From: JBEKHT01 sp050012135
GTDB lineage: Bacteria; Chloroflexota; Anaerolineae; Anaerolineales; RBG-16-64-43
Direction: 5' to 3'
Assembly: GCA_050012135.1 (NCBI GenBank)
Contig: JBEKHT010000009.1
Location: forward strand, 1 to 64,000
Length of the DNA: 64,000 nt
How positions within the stretch are numbered: the stretch's first letter is position 1; every line of letters starts with the position of its first letter. The notes under the pieces were generated by a model. That model was not told the DNA's origin. It worked only from the letters and a program-made list of their open reading frames with translations, and did no database searches. Made by a program: the position numbers and the translations under genes. This document shows, piece by piece, positions 1 through 8,133 of the stretch.

Positions 1-61
1 TCCCCAGGGCAGAGCTTCGAAGGACACGGCCCCTCAGGCCGTCACCATCTGTTTCCCTTTC

Positions 62-667
62 TCAGTCTTCGGATGCAGATCGCGACTTGCGCCGGGCCCC
101 AGGCGGCCGGCTGGGGCGACTGTAGCCGACCTGACTGGGTGGCCTGTCCTTGGTGTCGAGAATCTGAGTCAACCGCGTGCCGAGCCCGCCTCGTTCCTCC
201 TCAACCTGTGGATGGCTGCAACTGGAAGTATTCAGGTCGTTCCCGCAGACTGGACACAGCCCCTTGCAGTCTGGCTTGCAGACGGGTTGAAGTGGAAAAT
301 CGAGGATCATGTACTCGCGCAGCAGCGGGTCAAGGTTTAGGATCGCGTCCTCGCCGATCGCCAGCAAGGGGTCGCTCGGGTTGGGTGGCGGGTAGAGGAA
401 GAGATCCTGCAGCGTCGCGCTCAGTGGAAGCGAAAAGGGGCTGAGGCATCGCACACATTCCGCTGGCGTGCCGGCGCGCAACGTCCCCGACACCAGGATC
501 CCTTGCGGCGTTCGATCCAAGGAGAGAACTCCCTGAAGATTGCGCAGTTCCAAATCCGTGCCGAGGTTGAGCTTTTCCTCCTCAAATTCCATGGTCCGGA
601 CATATCCAGCAGTCTGGCCTAGCAGGAAACCAACATTAATGCGAAGCGGGTGATTGTGATTGCCCAC
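62..667 (-). CDS. DUF177 (YceD-like) protein
   Basis: YceD/DUF177 proteins are small, poorly understood proteins usually encoded just before rpmF and the fatty-acid genes, and are linked to rRNA or ribosome function in plants and bacteria. The central part has the family Cys pair (ECVRC) and the C-terminal part has CKPDC-KGLCPVCG, the metal-binding-like CxxxC...CxxC signature, followed by a basic tail. I chose the GTG at 667 because AGAGG lies 5 nt before it. An in-frame ATG at 703 lies only about 3 nt from the -10 box, so it could only be used on a leaderless transcript. No rpmF is visible in the remaining 61 bases. Function is not established. Confidence 0.8.
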   Translation of the reverse strand: MGNHNHPLRINVGFLLGQTAGYVRTMEFEEEKLNLGTDLELRNLQGVLSLDRTPQGILVSGTLRAGTPAECVRCLSPFSLPLSATLQDLFLYPPPNPSDPLLAIGEDAILNLDPLLREYMILDFPLQPVCKPDCKGLCPVCGNDLNTSSCSHPQVEEERGGLGTRLTQILDTKDRPPSQVGYSRPSRPPGARRKSRSASED

Positions 668-705
668 AACGGCCTCTATGGAAAAACGTACCGTTAAACA
701 CATGG

Positions 706-735
706 ATTATAGCATGGGGCGATTCTTAAGGTCAA
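706..735 (-). promoter_or_regulatory. Sigma-70-type promoter for the DUF177 gene
   Basis: On the minus strand TTGACC (730-735) and TATAAT (706-711) are separated by 18 nt. Transcription would begin near 699-703, just in front of the gene. Confidence 0.65.
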
Positions 736-982
736 TCTTCAATCCAGGGTGTTTCCGCATCTGGTCTGGCAATCCGTGTTGTATCGGCCCCATAGGCTCT
801 TCCGCGGGCTTGTCGAATGGTTCCGGCCATCCGGCGAAATATGGATCTTGGGTTCGCGGGCCCGCTCCGCCCCGAAGAGTCGACCGCGCCCACAGGCCAA
901 ACGTGGAAATCGCACTTCGGGCTCAATTTCCTGGGGCTGAGACGAGCCCCTCCATGTCTCGGTGAGGGAGGAAGGGATGGCC
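736..982. other. Intergenic region, nothing recognised
   Basis: Divergent intergenic DNA between the DUF177 promoter and the sulfur operon promoter. I see no convincing gene, tRNA or known riboswitch in it. Confidence 0.5.
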
Positions 983-1010
983 TTGACACGTGGGAGTGAT
1001 CTAATAGAAT
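983..1010 (+). promoter_or_regulatory. Sigma-70-type promoter of the sulfur-carrier operon
   Basis: TTGACA (983-988), a 16-nt spacer and TAGAAT (1005-1010). It would start transcription near 1017 and leave a leader of about 200 nt before cysM. Confidence 0.6.
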
Positions 1011-1016
1011 TATGGT

Positions 1017-1213
1017 CGAGTTCATCCTAGTTATGGACTCGGGCCATGCAAAGTTGCAGGTGTCTCAAGCGGAGGCCATAACCTCCCTGGGCGTGAAAAC
1101 CCAAGAGCCAACCGGCCAAGGGCGGTTTGCCTCCGCGAATCTAAAAGTGGGGTTCTGGCGCCGAAGGCGACTGCCCTTTCGTGTCGGTTGGCTATTTGTT
1201 TCGGAGATCGACC
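1017..1213 (+). other. Long 5' leader of the cysM operon
   Basis: About 200 nt of apparently untranslated leader between the promoter and the GTG of cysM. It contains a small hairpin (GGAGG-ccataa-CCTCC, about 1073-1088). It does not match the SAM, cobalamin, THF or Moco riboswitch cores I know, so any regulatory role is open. Confidence 0.3.
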
Positions 1214-2116
1214 GTGGTCACCGAAGTAGGGTCCCTGATTCGTCCTGGCTTGCAGCATCCCCTTTGGGTTGGAAATACACCCCTGCTTCCGCTGCGCAGG
1301 CTTGACCCGGGATTGCCCCCGTGGGTGCGCTTGTTCTGCAAGGCCGAGTGGCTTAATCCCAGTGGGTCAAGCAAGGATCAACCCGCCTGGTATATCGTCC
1401 GCGAGGCACTCCAAACCGCCGAGCTCAGCGGTGGGAAAGCGCTCTTGGACTCCACCTCCGGCAACATGGGAATCGCCTATGCCACGTTGGGGGCCGCCCT
1501 GGGCTTTCGCGTCCGCTTGGTGATTCCTGGAAACGCCAGCCCGGAGCGGATCTCGATGCTCGGCGCTCTTGGGGCAGAGCTCCTTGTGAGTTCGCCCCTC
1601 GAGGGATCCGACGGAGCCCAGGAATTGGCCAGGCACGAGTTCGACCAGGATCCGGACCGATTCTTCTTCGCCAACCAGTACGGCAACCCGGCCAATTGGA
1701 AGGCCCACTTCGAAACCACGGGGCCCGAGATCTGGAATGACACCCGCGGCTCAGTGACGCACTTGATCGCAGATCTGGGAACGACGGGAACCCTGACGGG
1801 CACGGGGAGGTTCCTGCGCATGCAGAACCCGACGATCTACCTGGGCGCGGTTCAGCCGAACTCGCCCTTCCATGGCCTGGAGGGTCTGAAGCATTTGGCA
1901 ACCACCCATGTCCCGGGGATCTACGACCCGGAGCTCCGAGACGAGGTCCTTGAGGTGGAGAGGGAGAGAGCCTATGCGATGGTCGAGCAGCTTGCCCGGG
2001 AGGAGGGCCTTTTCGTGGGCGTTTCTTCAGGCGCCGCCGCCCTCGCCGCGCTGCGAGTTGCGCGTCGCCTGTCAGAGGGCTCAATCGTAGCCATCTTCCC
2101 GGATTCCGGCCACTAA
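1214..2116 (+). CDS. cysM: Cysteine synthase, CysM-like (prematurely stopped)
   Basis: PLP-dependent fold-type II cysteine synthase. Residues visible: GNTPL near the N-terminus, the Schiff-base lysine in SGSSKD (K54), the substrate loop TSGNMG (81-85), a glycine-rich phosphate-binding loop GTTGTLTGTG, and PDSGH at the end. In mycobacteria the CysM class uses O-phosphoserine and takes sulfur from the CysO thiocarboxylate; the mec/cysO/moeZ neighbours suggest the same here. The GTG at 1214 has GGAG 7 nt upstream; another in-frame GTG is at 1181. The stop is odd: TAA at 2114-2116 replaces the residue expected in GH(R/K)YLS. The frame continues YLSEKFWSQP to a TGA at 2147-2149 that overlaps the next gene's ATG. 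The enzyme therefore lacks about 10 C-terminal residues, or the base is wrong. Confidence 0.88.
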   Translation: MVTEVGSLIRPGLQHPLWVGNTPLLPLRRLDPGLPPWVRLFCKAEWLNPSGSSKDQPAWYIVREALQTAELSGGKALLDSTSGNMGIAYATLGAALGFRVRLVIPGNASPERISMLGALGAELLVSSPLEGSDGAQELARHEFDQDPDRFFFANQYGNPANWKAHFETTGPEIWNDTRGSVTHLIADLGTTGTLTGTGRFLRMQNPTIYLGAVQPNSPFHGLEGLKHLATTHVPGIYDPELRDEVLEVERERAYAMVEQLAREEGLFVGVSSGAAALAALRVARRLSEGSIVAIFPDSGH

Positions 2117-2145
2117 TACCTGTCCGAGAAGTTTTGGAGTCAGCC

Positions 2146-2640
2146 ATGAACAAGGTGGCCATCAGTTCGGAGGCCCTAGAGCAGATTCGCGCCCACGGCG
2201 AGTTGAGCTACCCGGACGAAGGGGCTGGCCTTCTTCTGGGAAAGACAGGGGAGGGAGGCAGGGTCGTGCTCGGCGTTCATTCCCTCGAGAATCGGCGTGA
2301 GGGCGAGGCGCGCCGAAAGCGCTACCTGATCGAAGCCGCGCAGATCTTGAGGTCAGGAGAGCAGGCTGAATCCAAGGGTTTGGAGGTTGTCGGCGTTTTC
2401 CATTCCCATCCGGACCATCCCGCCCAGCCTTCCGACACCGATCGCGAGTGGGCTCTGCCTTGGTATTCGTACGTTATCACCTCGGTGGAAGGGGGAATGG
2501 CACAGGTGACCACTTCCGGGCGGCTGAGGGAGGACCGATCCGGGTTTGAGGAAGAACGGATTGAAAGCGGGGATGGGGCCGTCTCGGGCTTGAATCCGGT
2601 GGTCCGCTGGAGGCAGGGTAGAGAGCAGGGAGCCGGCTAG
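2146..2640 (+). CDS. mec: Mec-type JAMM metalloprotease (M67)
   Basis: Zinc-dependent JAMM/MPN+ peptidase that, in the mycobacterial pathway, removes newly made cysteine from the C-terminus of CysO. The 164-aa protein carries the full motif: E25 in DEGAG, H86-S-H88, S96 and D99 (HSHPDH...PSDTD). Length matches the bacterial family. The ATG at 2146 has GGAG 6 nt upstream and forms an ATGA overlap with the ancestral stop of cysM, so the two genes were translationally coupled. cysO follows after 27 nt. Confidence 0.9.
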   Translation: MNKVAISSEALEQIRAHGELSYPDEGAGLLLGKTGEGGRVVLGVHSLENRREGEARRKRYLIEAAQILRSGEQAESKGLEVVGVFHSHPDHPAQPSDTDREWALPWYSYVITSVEGGMAQVTTSGRLREDRSGFEEERIESGDGAVSGLNPVVRWRQGREQGAG

Positions 2641-2667
2641 TTCGTTCTTCAGAAACATGGAGGGAGC

Positions 2668-2940
2668 ATGGCCACCGTTGTCTTGCCCGCACCATTACGA
2701 CCGTATGCATTGGGGAACAAAGATGTGGCGGTGAGAGGCGAGAGCGTGCGTGAGGGGCTGGCCGACCTCATGCACCAGTATCCGGGGCTTGAGGGTCATT
2801 TGTTCAATGAAGAAGGGGAACTCCGGCCTTTCGTTCACCTTTTTCTCGATGGAGAGGAGGTCACTCAAGGCAAGGAGGCTGGCGTGACTCTGGGGGAGGG
2901 TTCGCGACTGATGCTCGTCCCCTCGATTGCCGGCGGCTGA
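2668..2940 (+). CDS. cysO: CysO/ThiS/MoaD-type sulfur carrier protein
   Basis: Ubiquitin-fold sulfur carrier of 90 aa ending in the required Gly-Gly (SIAGG), whose C-terminal carboxylate is adenylated and converted to a thiocarboxylate. The middle HLFLDGEEV and late SRLMLVPSIAGG are typical of the MoaD/CysO branch. It has a strong GGAGG ribosome site. Its position between mec and moeZ, in an operon with a CysM-type enzyme, indicates a role in cysteine synthesis rather than molybdopterin synthesis, since no moaE or other moa gene is present. Confidence 0.88.
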   Translation: MATVVLPAPLRPYALGNKDVAVRGESVREGLADLMHQYPGLEGHLFNEEGELRPFVHLFLDGEEVTQGKEAGVTLGEGSRLMLVPSIAGG

Positions 2941-3011
2941 GAAGACCATCCCTGGACTTTTTGGTCGAGAACACCTGGATCAGGAAAGCATCCCAATCCG
3001 GAGGTGTGGAA

Positions 3012-3302
3012 ATGCCACGGTATGTTGTTCGACATCAGCATGACTCGGAGCATTGCCCAGCCAAGGACCCCAAGATGGGAGAGAGGTTGCTCTCTCACCT
3101 GAGCCCTGCCAATGCCAGTTAGTATGGCGTGAAACTGGAGGGGGAAGGAGTGATTGATGGTCAGCATACTTTGTACCTGATCCTGGACGCCGAGCGGCAA
3201 TCGCAGGTGGAGAACTTCATGCAGCCGTTCGCGCAGGCGGGACCGATTGAAGTCCTGGCCGCCTCGCCGTGCGAGGCGGTGGTCGAAAGGGGTAGCTGCT
3301 GA
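3012..3302 (+). pseudogene. Small conserved-looking gene interrupted by an amber codon
   Basis: A 96-codon frame beginning MPRYVVRHQH, with GGAGG about 8 nt upstream, is interrupted by TAG at 3120-3122 (codon 37). Downstream of the stop the frame carries on convincingly: a hydrophobic strand (HTLYLILD), an amphipathic helix and SPCEAVVERGSC before TGA. The alternating strand/helix pattern suggests a ferredoxin-like dimeric alpha/beta protein of the DUF3303/DUF4242 kind, but I cannot assign a family with certainty. It lies inside the sulfur operon between cysO and moeZ. It could be a recent pseudogene, a base-call error (for example AAG to TAG) or readthrough. Confidence 0.55.
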
Positions 3303-3430
3303 GGTCTATAATCGCAGGCGGGGAACACCCGGGGGGCGCCGCGCTATCCGCAGGCGATCGCGCGGTTGTGGCCTTCGTCGAGGGAAGGCCTTCCGCCCCG
3401 CGCAGAACGGAGGAGGCACGGAGGTTGGAA

Positions 3431-4630
3431 ATGAGCGGTTCGGTGCTTGAGAGACACGCGCAGTGGGGCGGAGCGGAATTGCCGGAACTGACCCGGGAGG
3501 AGATCCTGCGCTATAGCCGCCACTTGCTCATGCCGCAGGTGGGCCTGCAAGGTCAGCGCAAGCTGAAGGCAAGCAGCGTCCTGCTGATCGGCACCGGAGG
3601 CCTGGGATCGCCTATCGCCCTGTACTTGGCCGCGGCAGGCGTGGGGCGCATCGGCATCGTGGATTTTGACGTGGTCGAGGCCACCAACTTGCAGCGTCAG
3701 ATCATCCATGGGACCTCCCAGCAAGGGAGATCCAAGGTGGAAAGCGCGCGCGAGCGCATGCTGGATATCAATCCCCTCATCCAGGTGGACGCCCACAACG
3801 AACCATTCACCTCGACCAACGCGATGGAGATCGCACGCCCATACGAAGTAGTCGTGGATGGCACCGATAATTTCCCGACCCGCTATCTGGTCAACGACCT
3901 GTGCGTGCTTTCGGGAAAGCCCAACGTCTACGGCAGCATTTTCCGCTTCGAGGGGCAGGTTGGGGTCTTTGACTCCCGCCGAGGTCCCTGCTATCGCTGC
4001 CTCTTTCCTGCGCCACCCCCGCCGGGCGAGGTGCCCTCCTGTGCCGAGGGGGGCGTATTGGGCGTTTTGCCCGGCACCATCGGCACCTTGCAGGCGACCG
4101 AAGTGATCAAGCTGTTGCTGGGGATCGGCGATCCCTTGATCGGCCGCTTGCTCCTTTACGACGCGTTGGAGATGAGCTTTGAGGAGCTACGGCTTCGGAA
4201 GAACCCGGATTGCCTGATCTGCTCAGAGCATGCGACGATTGACCATTTGATTGACTATGAGGCGTTTTGCGGTATGCCAAGCCACGATCACGGCCAGGAG
4301 GTTGCCGCCTCGGACTGGGACATCGATGCCAAGGAGCTGAGCGAGAGACTCCATCGGGGGGAGCGCCTGCGTCTCATTGATGTTCGTGAGCCCCATGAAT
4401 GGGAAATCGCGCACATCGATGGGGCCGAGCTCGTCCCCCTTGCTGTGCTTCCCGAGCATATGCATGAGTTCGATAGTGCGGAGAACATGGTCTTCCTCTG
4501 CAAATCGGGCAGCCGGTCCGCTCGGGCGGTCAACCTGCTGCGGACGGCCGGCTTTCGGAAGGTGCGAAACCTTCGCGGCGGCATCAATGCTTGGTCTCGG
4601 GATGTAGATCCCTCCGTGCCGATCTACTGA
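3431..4630 (+). CDS. moeZ: MoeZ-type E1-like adenylyltransferase/sulfurtransferase
   Basis: Two-domain protein of 399 aa that activates the CysO C-terminus with ATP and then loads sulfur. The N-terminal MoeB/ThiF domain shows the nucleotide loop GTGGLG (54-59), the DFD/TNLQRQ adenylation segment and two zinc-binding pairs (C187/C190 and C261/C264). The C-terminal rhodanese domain (about 295-399) has the active-site loop CKSGSRS, with the persulfide cysteine at 357. The ATG at 3431 follows GGAGG by 6 nt; a longer in-frame GTG at 3368 lacks such support. It closes the cysM-mec-cysO operon and supplies the missing activation step. Confidence 0.92.
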   Translation: MSGSVLERHAQWGGAELPELTREEILRYSRHLLMPQVGLQGQRKLKASSVLLIGTGGLGSPIALYLAAAGVGRIGIVDFDVVEATNLQRQIIHGTSQQGRSKVESARERMLDINPLIQVDAHNEPFTSTNAMEIARPYEVVVDGTDNFPTRYLVNDLCVLSGKPNVYGSIFRFEGQVGVFDSRRGPCYRCLFPAPPPPGEVPSCAEGGVLGVLPGTIGTLQATEVIKLLLGIGDPLIGRLLLYDALEMSFEELRLRKNPDCLICSEHATIDHLIDYEAFCGMPSHDHGQEVAASDWDIDAKELSERLHRGERLRLIDVREPHEWEIAHIDGAELVPLAVLPEHMHEFDSAENMVFLCKSGSRSARAVNLLRTAGFRKVRNLRGGINAWSRDVDPSVPIY

Positions 4631-5043
4631 CCTGCAGGAAAGAATGGCCGCGGAGGGGCGCGGGACCCCGGGCCCTGGGCGCCACGCTGAGGCACCACCG
4701 GCGTCTCATGAAGGCCAGGCTCCCCAGAAGCCCGGTCTTCTCACGCCGAATGAATCCTGGGACGATATTAGTTGACCCCTTCGAGAGTGGCAAGTGTCCG
4801 TGCGGAAGTGTCGGACTAATCAGCTTGTGTTGCGACTTCTTGAGCGAGGCGACCGATAGAAATCGTTTGATTCCGGGCAAGATCAAGTCCGTTCCTTCAC
4901 GAGCCAGCGTAGGACTCCCGTCAGGTGCGCGGCGCAGGCCGGTGGTACAATACCAGTCGAGACCCGTTTTCCCCTGTGGAAGCGGGTCGTTCCGACCCAA
5001 GTCCCATTCGCATTCTCGACATCCGAATTCCTGGAGAGAGGTC
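4631..5043. other. Intergenic region
   Basis: About 410 nt between moeZ and the epimerase. A possible -10 (TACAAT, about 4946-4951) has no good -35. No gene, terminator or RNA recognised. Confidence 0.4.
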
Positions 5044-5994
5044 TTGAACTTCCTCGTGACTGGTGCGGCAGGTTTCCTGGGCTCCGCGCTCGCCAACCAA
5101 CTGGCGCGAGAGGGAAACCAGGTCCGGGGGCTGGACGATCTTTCAACGGGTGATCCTTCCCGTCTCAACCCTTCAGTTCTATTTACTCGTGGTGACGTCG
5201 CCGACCGGCCTAAGCTGTGGACCCTTCTTCAAGATGTGGAGTGTGTATTTCATTTGGCGGCGCGAGTCTCGGTGTCCGAATCGGTCTCTTATCCGCGAGA
5301 GTACAACGCGGTGAACGTCGGTGGGACCGTGAGCTTGATGGAAGCCATGCGGGATGTCGGGGTGAGGCGGGTAATCTTTGTCTCTTCGGGTGCTGTCTAC
5401 GGCGAGCAGAAAGAGCAACCCCTGAGCGAGTCGACTATCCCCAACCCGGGCTCTCCCTACGCGGTGTCCAAGCTCGCGGCGGAATACTACGTGCGTACGA
5501 TTGGTGGACTGTGGGGGATTGAAACCACGATCCTGCGAGTCTTTAATGCCTACGGGCCGGGTCAGCCACTGCCCGCGGCTCACGCCCCGGTGATCGCGCG
5601 GTTCCTTCGACAGGCCTCGGGGGGGGGATCCCTGGTGATCCACGGCGAGGGCCATCAGACCCGCGATTATGTGTTCTTGGATGATGTGGTTGAGGCCCTG
5701 GCCGTGGCGGCCACCGCGCCGAAAATGGACCGGCGGATCATCAACATCGGCAGTGGGATTGAAACCTCAGTGATCGAGCTGGCGCACCAGGTCTTGCAAA
5801 TCCTCCCCAACGGCGAGATCCTCCACAATGGAAGCGAAGGGGCCGGCGTCTCGCGCATGTGCGCCGATATTCGCTTGGCGGAAAAGACGCTGGGTTATCG
5901 GCCACGCCATTCGCTGGCCGATGGCCTGCGCCTGACGGTGGAGCGCGATATGCGCTTTCAGCCCGCCCTGGTGCATGAAGCCCCTCTGAAGTAG
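5044..5994 (+). CDS. NAD-dependent epimerase/dehydratase (extended SDR, UDP-sugar type)
   Basis: Extended short-chain dehydrogenase of 316 aa acting on a nucleotide sugar, most like UDP-glucose 4-epimerases. It has the NAD loop GAAGFLG at the N-terminus, the LDDLSTG strand, the catalytic Ser in SSGAVYGE and the Tyr/Lys pair in YAVSKLAAEYY, then FNAYGPGQ and a DYVFLDDVVEA segment. The start is the TTG at 5044, preceded by GGAG at a 7-nt spacing; the frame is open further upstream but lacks family similarity. It appears monocistronic. Substrate (glucose, glucuronate or N-acetyl forms) cannot be told from sequence. Confidence 0.85.
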   Translation: MNFLVTGAAGFLGSALANQLAREGNQVRGLDDLSTGDPSRLNPSVLFTRGDVADRPKLWTLLQDVECVFHLAARVSVSESVSYPREYNAVNVGGTVSLMEAMRDVGVRRVIFVSSGAVYGEQKEQPLSESTIPNPGSPYAVSKLAAEYYVRTIGGLWGIETTILRVFNAYGPGQPLPAAHAPVIARFLRQASGGGSLVIHGEGHQTRDYVFLDDVVEALAVAATAPKMDRRIINIGSGIETSVIELAHQVLQILPNGEILHNGSEGAGVSRMCADIRLAEKTLGYRPRHSLADGLRLTVERDMRFQPALVHEAPLK

Positions 5995-6227
5995 GGACGG
6001 CCGGATCGAGCCTTCTCCCTCCCACAGGTAACCGCAGACCCCCGCCTCAACGCAAGCGCCCCGCTATCCCCTCGGTCTCAAGCTCTCGGCATCGGCGCAG
6101 AAACGGCTGTGTCCACTGTCCGCGGCCAACGTACGGCTCTCCAGCCGAAGGAAGAGGGAATCCCGCCTCGTGTCCTTTGAGACGGACGGGTCCTGATAGA
6201 ATTGCCGCCAGGCTGACAATCATCGAT

Positions 6228-6845
6228 ATGAATAACCGCCGACTGTCGCGCTCATTCTTCCAACGCCCCACTCTTCGCGTCGCACGCGACCTTCTCGGGA
6301 CCCGTCTGGTACGGCTCGAACGGGTGGGCAGGACCTCCGGATGGGTGGTCGAAGTGGAGGCCTATGTCGGCGAAGAGGACTTGGGAAGTCACGCCAGCCA
6401 TGGCCGAACAACCAGGAACCAGGTCATGTATGGTCGGGCAGGCCATGCCTACGTATACTTTACCTACGGGATGCACTGGATGCTCAACGTGGTGACGGAG
6501 GTGGAAGGATTCCCGGCGGCCGTCCTGTTGCGCGCCCTTTGGCCCCTGGAGGGAGTTGCCCGCATGCGCGAGAGGAGGGGACGACTTCCGCTGGCGGACG
6601 GGCCTGCGAAACTTTGCGAGGCTCTGGCGGTCGACAGACGGTTCAATGGGCAGGACCTGTGCAAACGGGCATCCAAGCTCTACCTCGAAAGAGGGGTTGA
6701 CATTCCGGACCGCTTTGTGACCAGGGATTCCCGGGTGGGGTTGTATTCCGTATCCGAGCCGTGGAAGAGTCGACCGTGGCGTTTTCGCGTCTCGCCAGAG
6801 GGGACCGCCCTCCTCCGCACGGGTGAGGGGGCACATCCAGCCTAG
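6228..6845 (+). CDS. DNA-3-methyladenine glycosylase (AAG/MPG family)
   Basis: Base-excision repair glycosylase removing alkylated purines such as 3-methyladenine. The 205-aa protein contains the family signatures RDLLGT, VEVEAYVGEEDLGSHA (with catalytic-region Glu), TRRN-like TTRNQVMYG, and AYVYFTYGMHWMLNVV, which forms the DNA-intercalating and base-pocket face. The ATG at 6228 is preferred over an in-frame start 51 nt upstream because the family begins at RRLSRSFF. fabI follows after 17 nt, so the two genes look co-transcribed although unrelated in function. Confidence 0.88.
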   Translation: MNNRRLSRSFFQRPTLRVARDLLGTRLVRLERVGRTSGWVVEVEAYVGEEDLGSHASHGRTTRNQVMYGRAGHAYVYFTYGMHWMLNVVTEVEGFPAAVLLRALWPLEGVARMRERRGRLPLADGPAKLCEALAVDRRFNGQDLCKRASKLYLERGVDIPDRFVTRDSRVGLYSVSEPWKSRPWRFRVSPEGTALLRTGEGAHPA

Positions 6846-6862
6846 GCTAGAGGAGGAGATCG

Positions 6863-7657
6863 ATGGAGCTGCTGAAAGAGAAGACCGCTCTGGTTTTTGG
6901 GGTTGCAAATGACCATTCGATCGGCTGGGGGATCTCGCGAGCCATGCATGAGCAGGGCGCCCGGATGGCCTTCAGCTACGCCGGAGAGGCCCTGGAGCGT
7001 CGGGTGCGCCCATTGGCTCAATCCGTGGGGTCGACCTTCGTGGAGCCCTGCGACGTCTCGAGTGATGAGCAGATCGCCGAGCTCATGCAGAAGGCGGGAA
7101 CCGCTTTCGGAAAAATCGACATCCTGGTTCACTCCATCGGCTTTGCTCTGCGTGAGGAGCTCAGCGGTCCCTTCTACAATACCAGCCGCAAGGGGTTCCA
7201 GACCGCGCTGGAAGTCAGCGCCTACTCCCTCACGGCGTTGACGCGCGCCGCGTTGCCGATTCTCAACCCAGGGGCGGCTATTCTTACCCTGACGTACTAC
7301 GGTTCGGAAAAGGTCATGCCCAACTACAACGTCATGGGTGTCGCCAAGGCCGCGCTGGAGGCCTCCGTTCGCTACCTGGCTGCGGATCTGGGCCCCCGGA
7401 ACATCCGCGTCAATGCCATCAGTGCCGGGCCGATACGGACACTGGCGGCCGCGGGGGTTTCCGGGTTCCGAGGGATGCACTCGAGATTCCGAGAGGTCGC
7501 ACCACTGCGGCGGAATGTGGACATCCGCGATGTCGGAGCCGCAGCTGTCTTCCTTTGTTCAGGACTGGCCGCCGCCATCACCGGGGAGGTCCTGTACGTG
7601 GATGCCGGATACAGCATCATGGGCCTAATCGAACCCATGGAAATCCCGGGCTCGTAG
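6863..7657 (+). CDS. fabI: Enoyl-[acyl-carrier-protein] reductase FabI
   Basis: NADH-dependent reductase of the last step in fatty-acid elongation. The 264-aa SDR has the FabI-type nucleotide region (FGVANDHSIGWGI), HSIGFA, and the catalytic Y-x6-K arrangement in YYGSEKVMPNYNVMGVAKAALE (split here as YYGSEKV and NYNVMGVAKA), then SAGPIRT(L)AA and a C-terminal YVDAGY. A strong AGGAGGAG ribosome site precedes the ATG. Located 17 nt downstream of the glycosylase gene. Confidence 0.93.
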   Translation: MELLKEKTALVFGVANDHSIGWGISRAMHEQGARMAFSYAGEALERRVRPLAQSVGSTFVEPCDVSSDEQIAELMQKAGTAFGKIDILVHSIGFALREELSGPFYNTSRKGFQTALEVSAYSLTALTRAALPILNPGAAILTLTYYGSEKVMPNYNVMGVAKAALEASVRYLAADLGPRNIRVNAISAGPIRTLAAAGVSGFRGMHSRFREVAPLRRNVDIRDVGAAAVFLCSGLAAAITGEVLYVDAGYSIMGLIEPMEIPGS

Positions 7658-7683
7658 CAACTTCACAGCCTGCGCCCTGGGCT

Positions 7684-7730
7684 TAGCCCTCGCCGTTCTC
7701 CATTTCCTCGGGGTGGGAGGGCTGTTTTCA
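7684..7730 (+). terminator. Possible terminator after fabI
   Basis: AGCCCTC (7684-7690) pairs with GAGGGCT (7717-7723), followed by gTTTTcaTT. The loop is long (26 nt), so this is a moderate call. Confidence 0.4.
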
Positions 7731-8133
7731 TTCCCGCGCCAGGGGGCAGGCTGGCTTGGGGGAGTTTGGGCCCATGGGTCGATCCGCAACCTCCCCGAGG
7801 ATCAAGCGCAACTCGAACCCAGCCTCCGCTCACGGACGGCCGATCCCGGCGGAACTTCCGCGGAGGCAATGGCGGCAGCTCCTGCTGAGGAAAGGCAGGC
7901 GAGCGTGGGTCGCGCGGCCTCCCCTTGGACGTCCAGCCGACAGTCTCAAGATCATTTGACTCTAGATCGACAGGAACCTCCTGCCAGGGGCCGGACGACC
8001 TATGCGATTCGGGACCGCCCGACCCGATGGGTGAGGAGAATCGCATGGTTATGGCAGGAGCAAGTGGCTCGCGGCGCAGCTCGAGGGATGCTGGCTCACG
8101 CGCCAGAGGTTATCGGCTGGCAGGGAGCGGAAT
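7731..8133. other. Intergenic region between convergent genes
   Basis: About 400 nt between fabI and the convergent GT2/PIG-L gene. Open frames here have no family character. Nothing else recognised. Confidence 0.4.

Noticed and set aside
1017..1213. SAM, cobalamin, Moco or THF riboswitch in the cysM leader
   Set aside because: None of the conserved core segments of these riboswitches is present.
1425..2162. Long open frame on the minus strand opposite cysM
   Set aside because: Antisense to a well-matched cysteine synthase; composition is Arg/Pro/Ser shadow and it has no ribosome site.
3012..3302. Genome-wide amber reassignment (pyrrolysine or other)
   Set aside because: TAG is a normal stop for mec, the epimerase and other genes in the window, so a general recoding is not supported.
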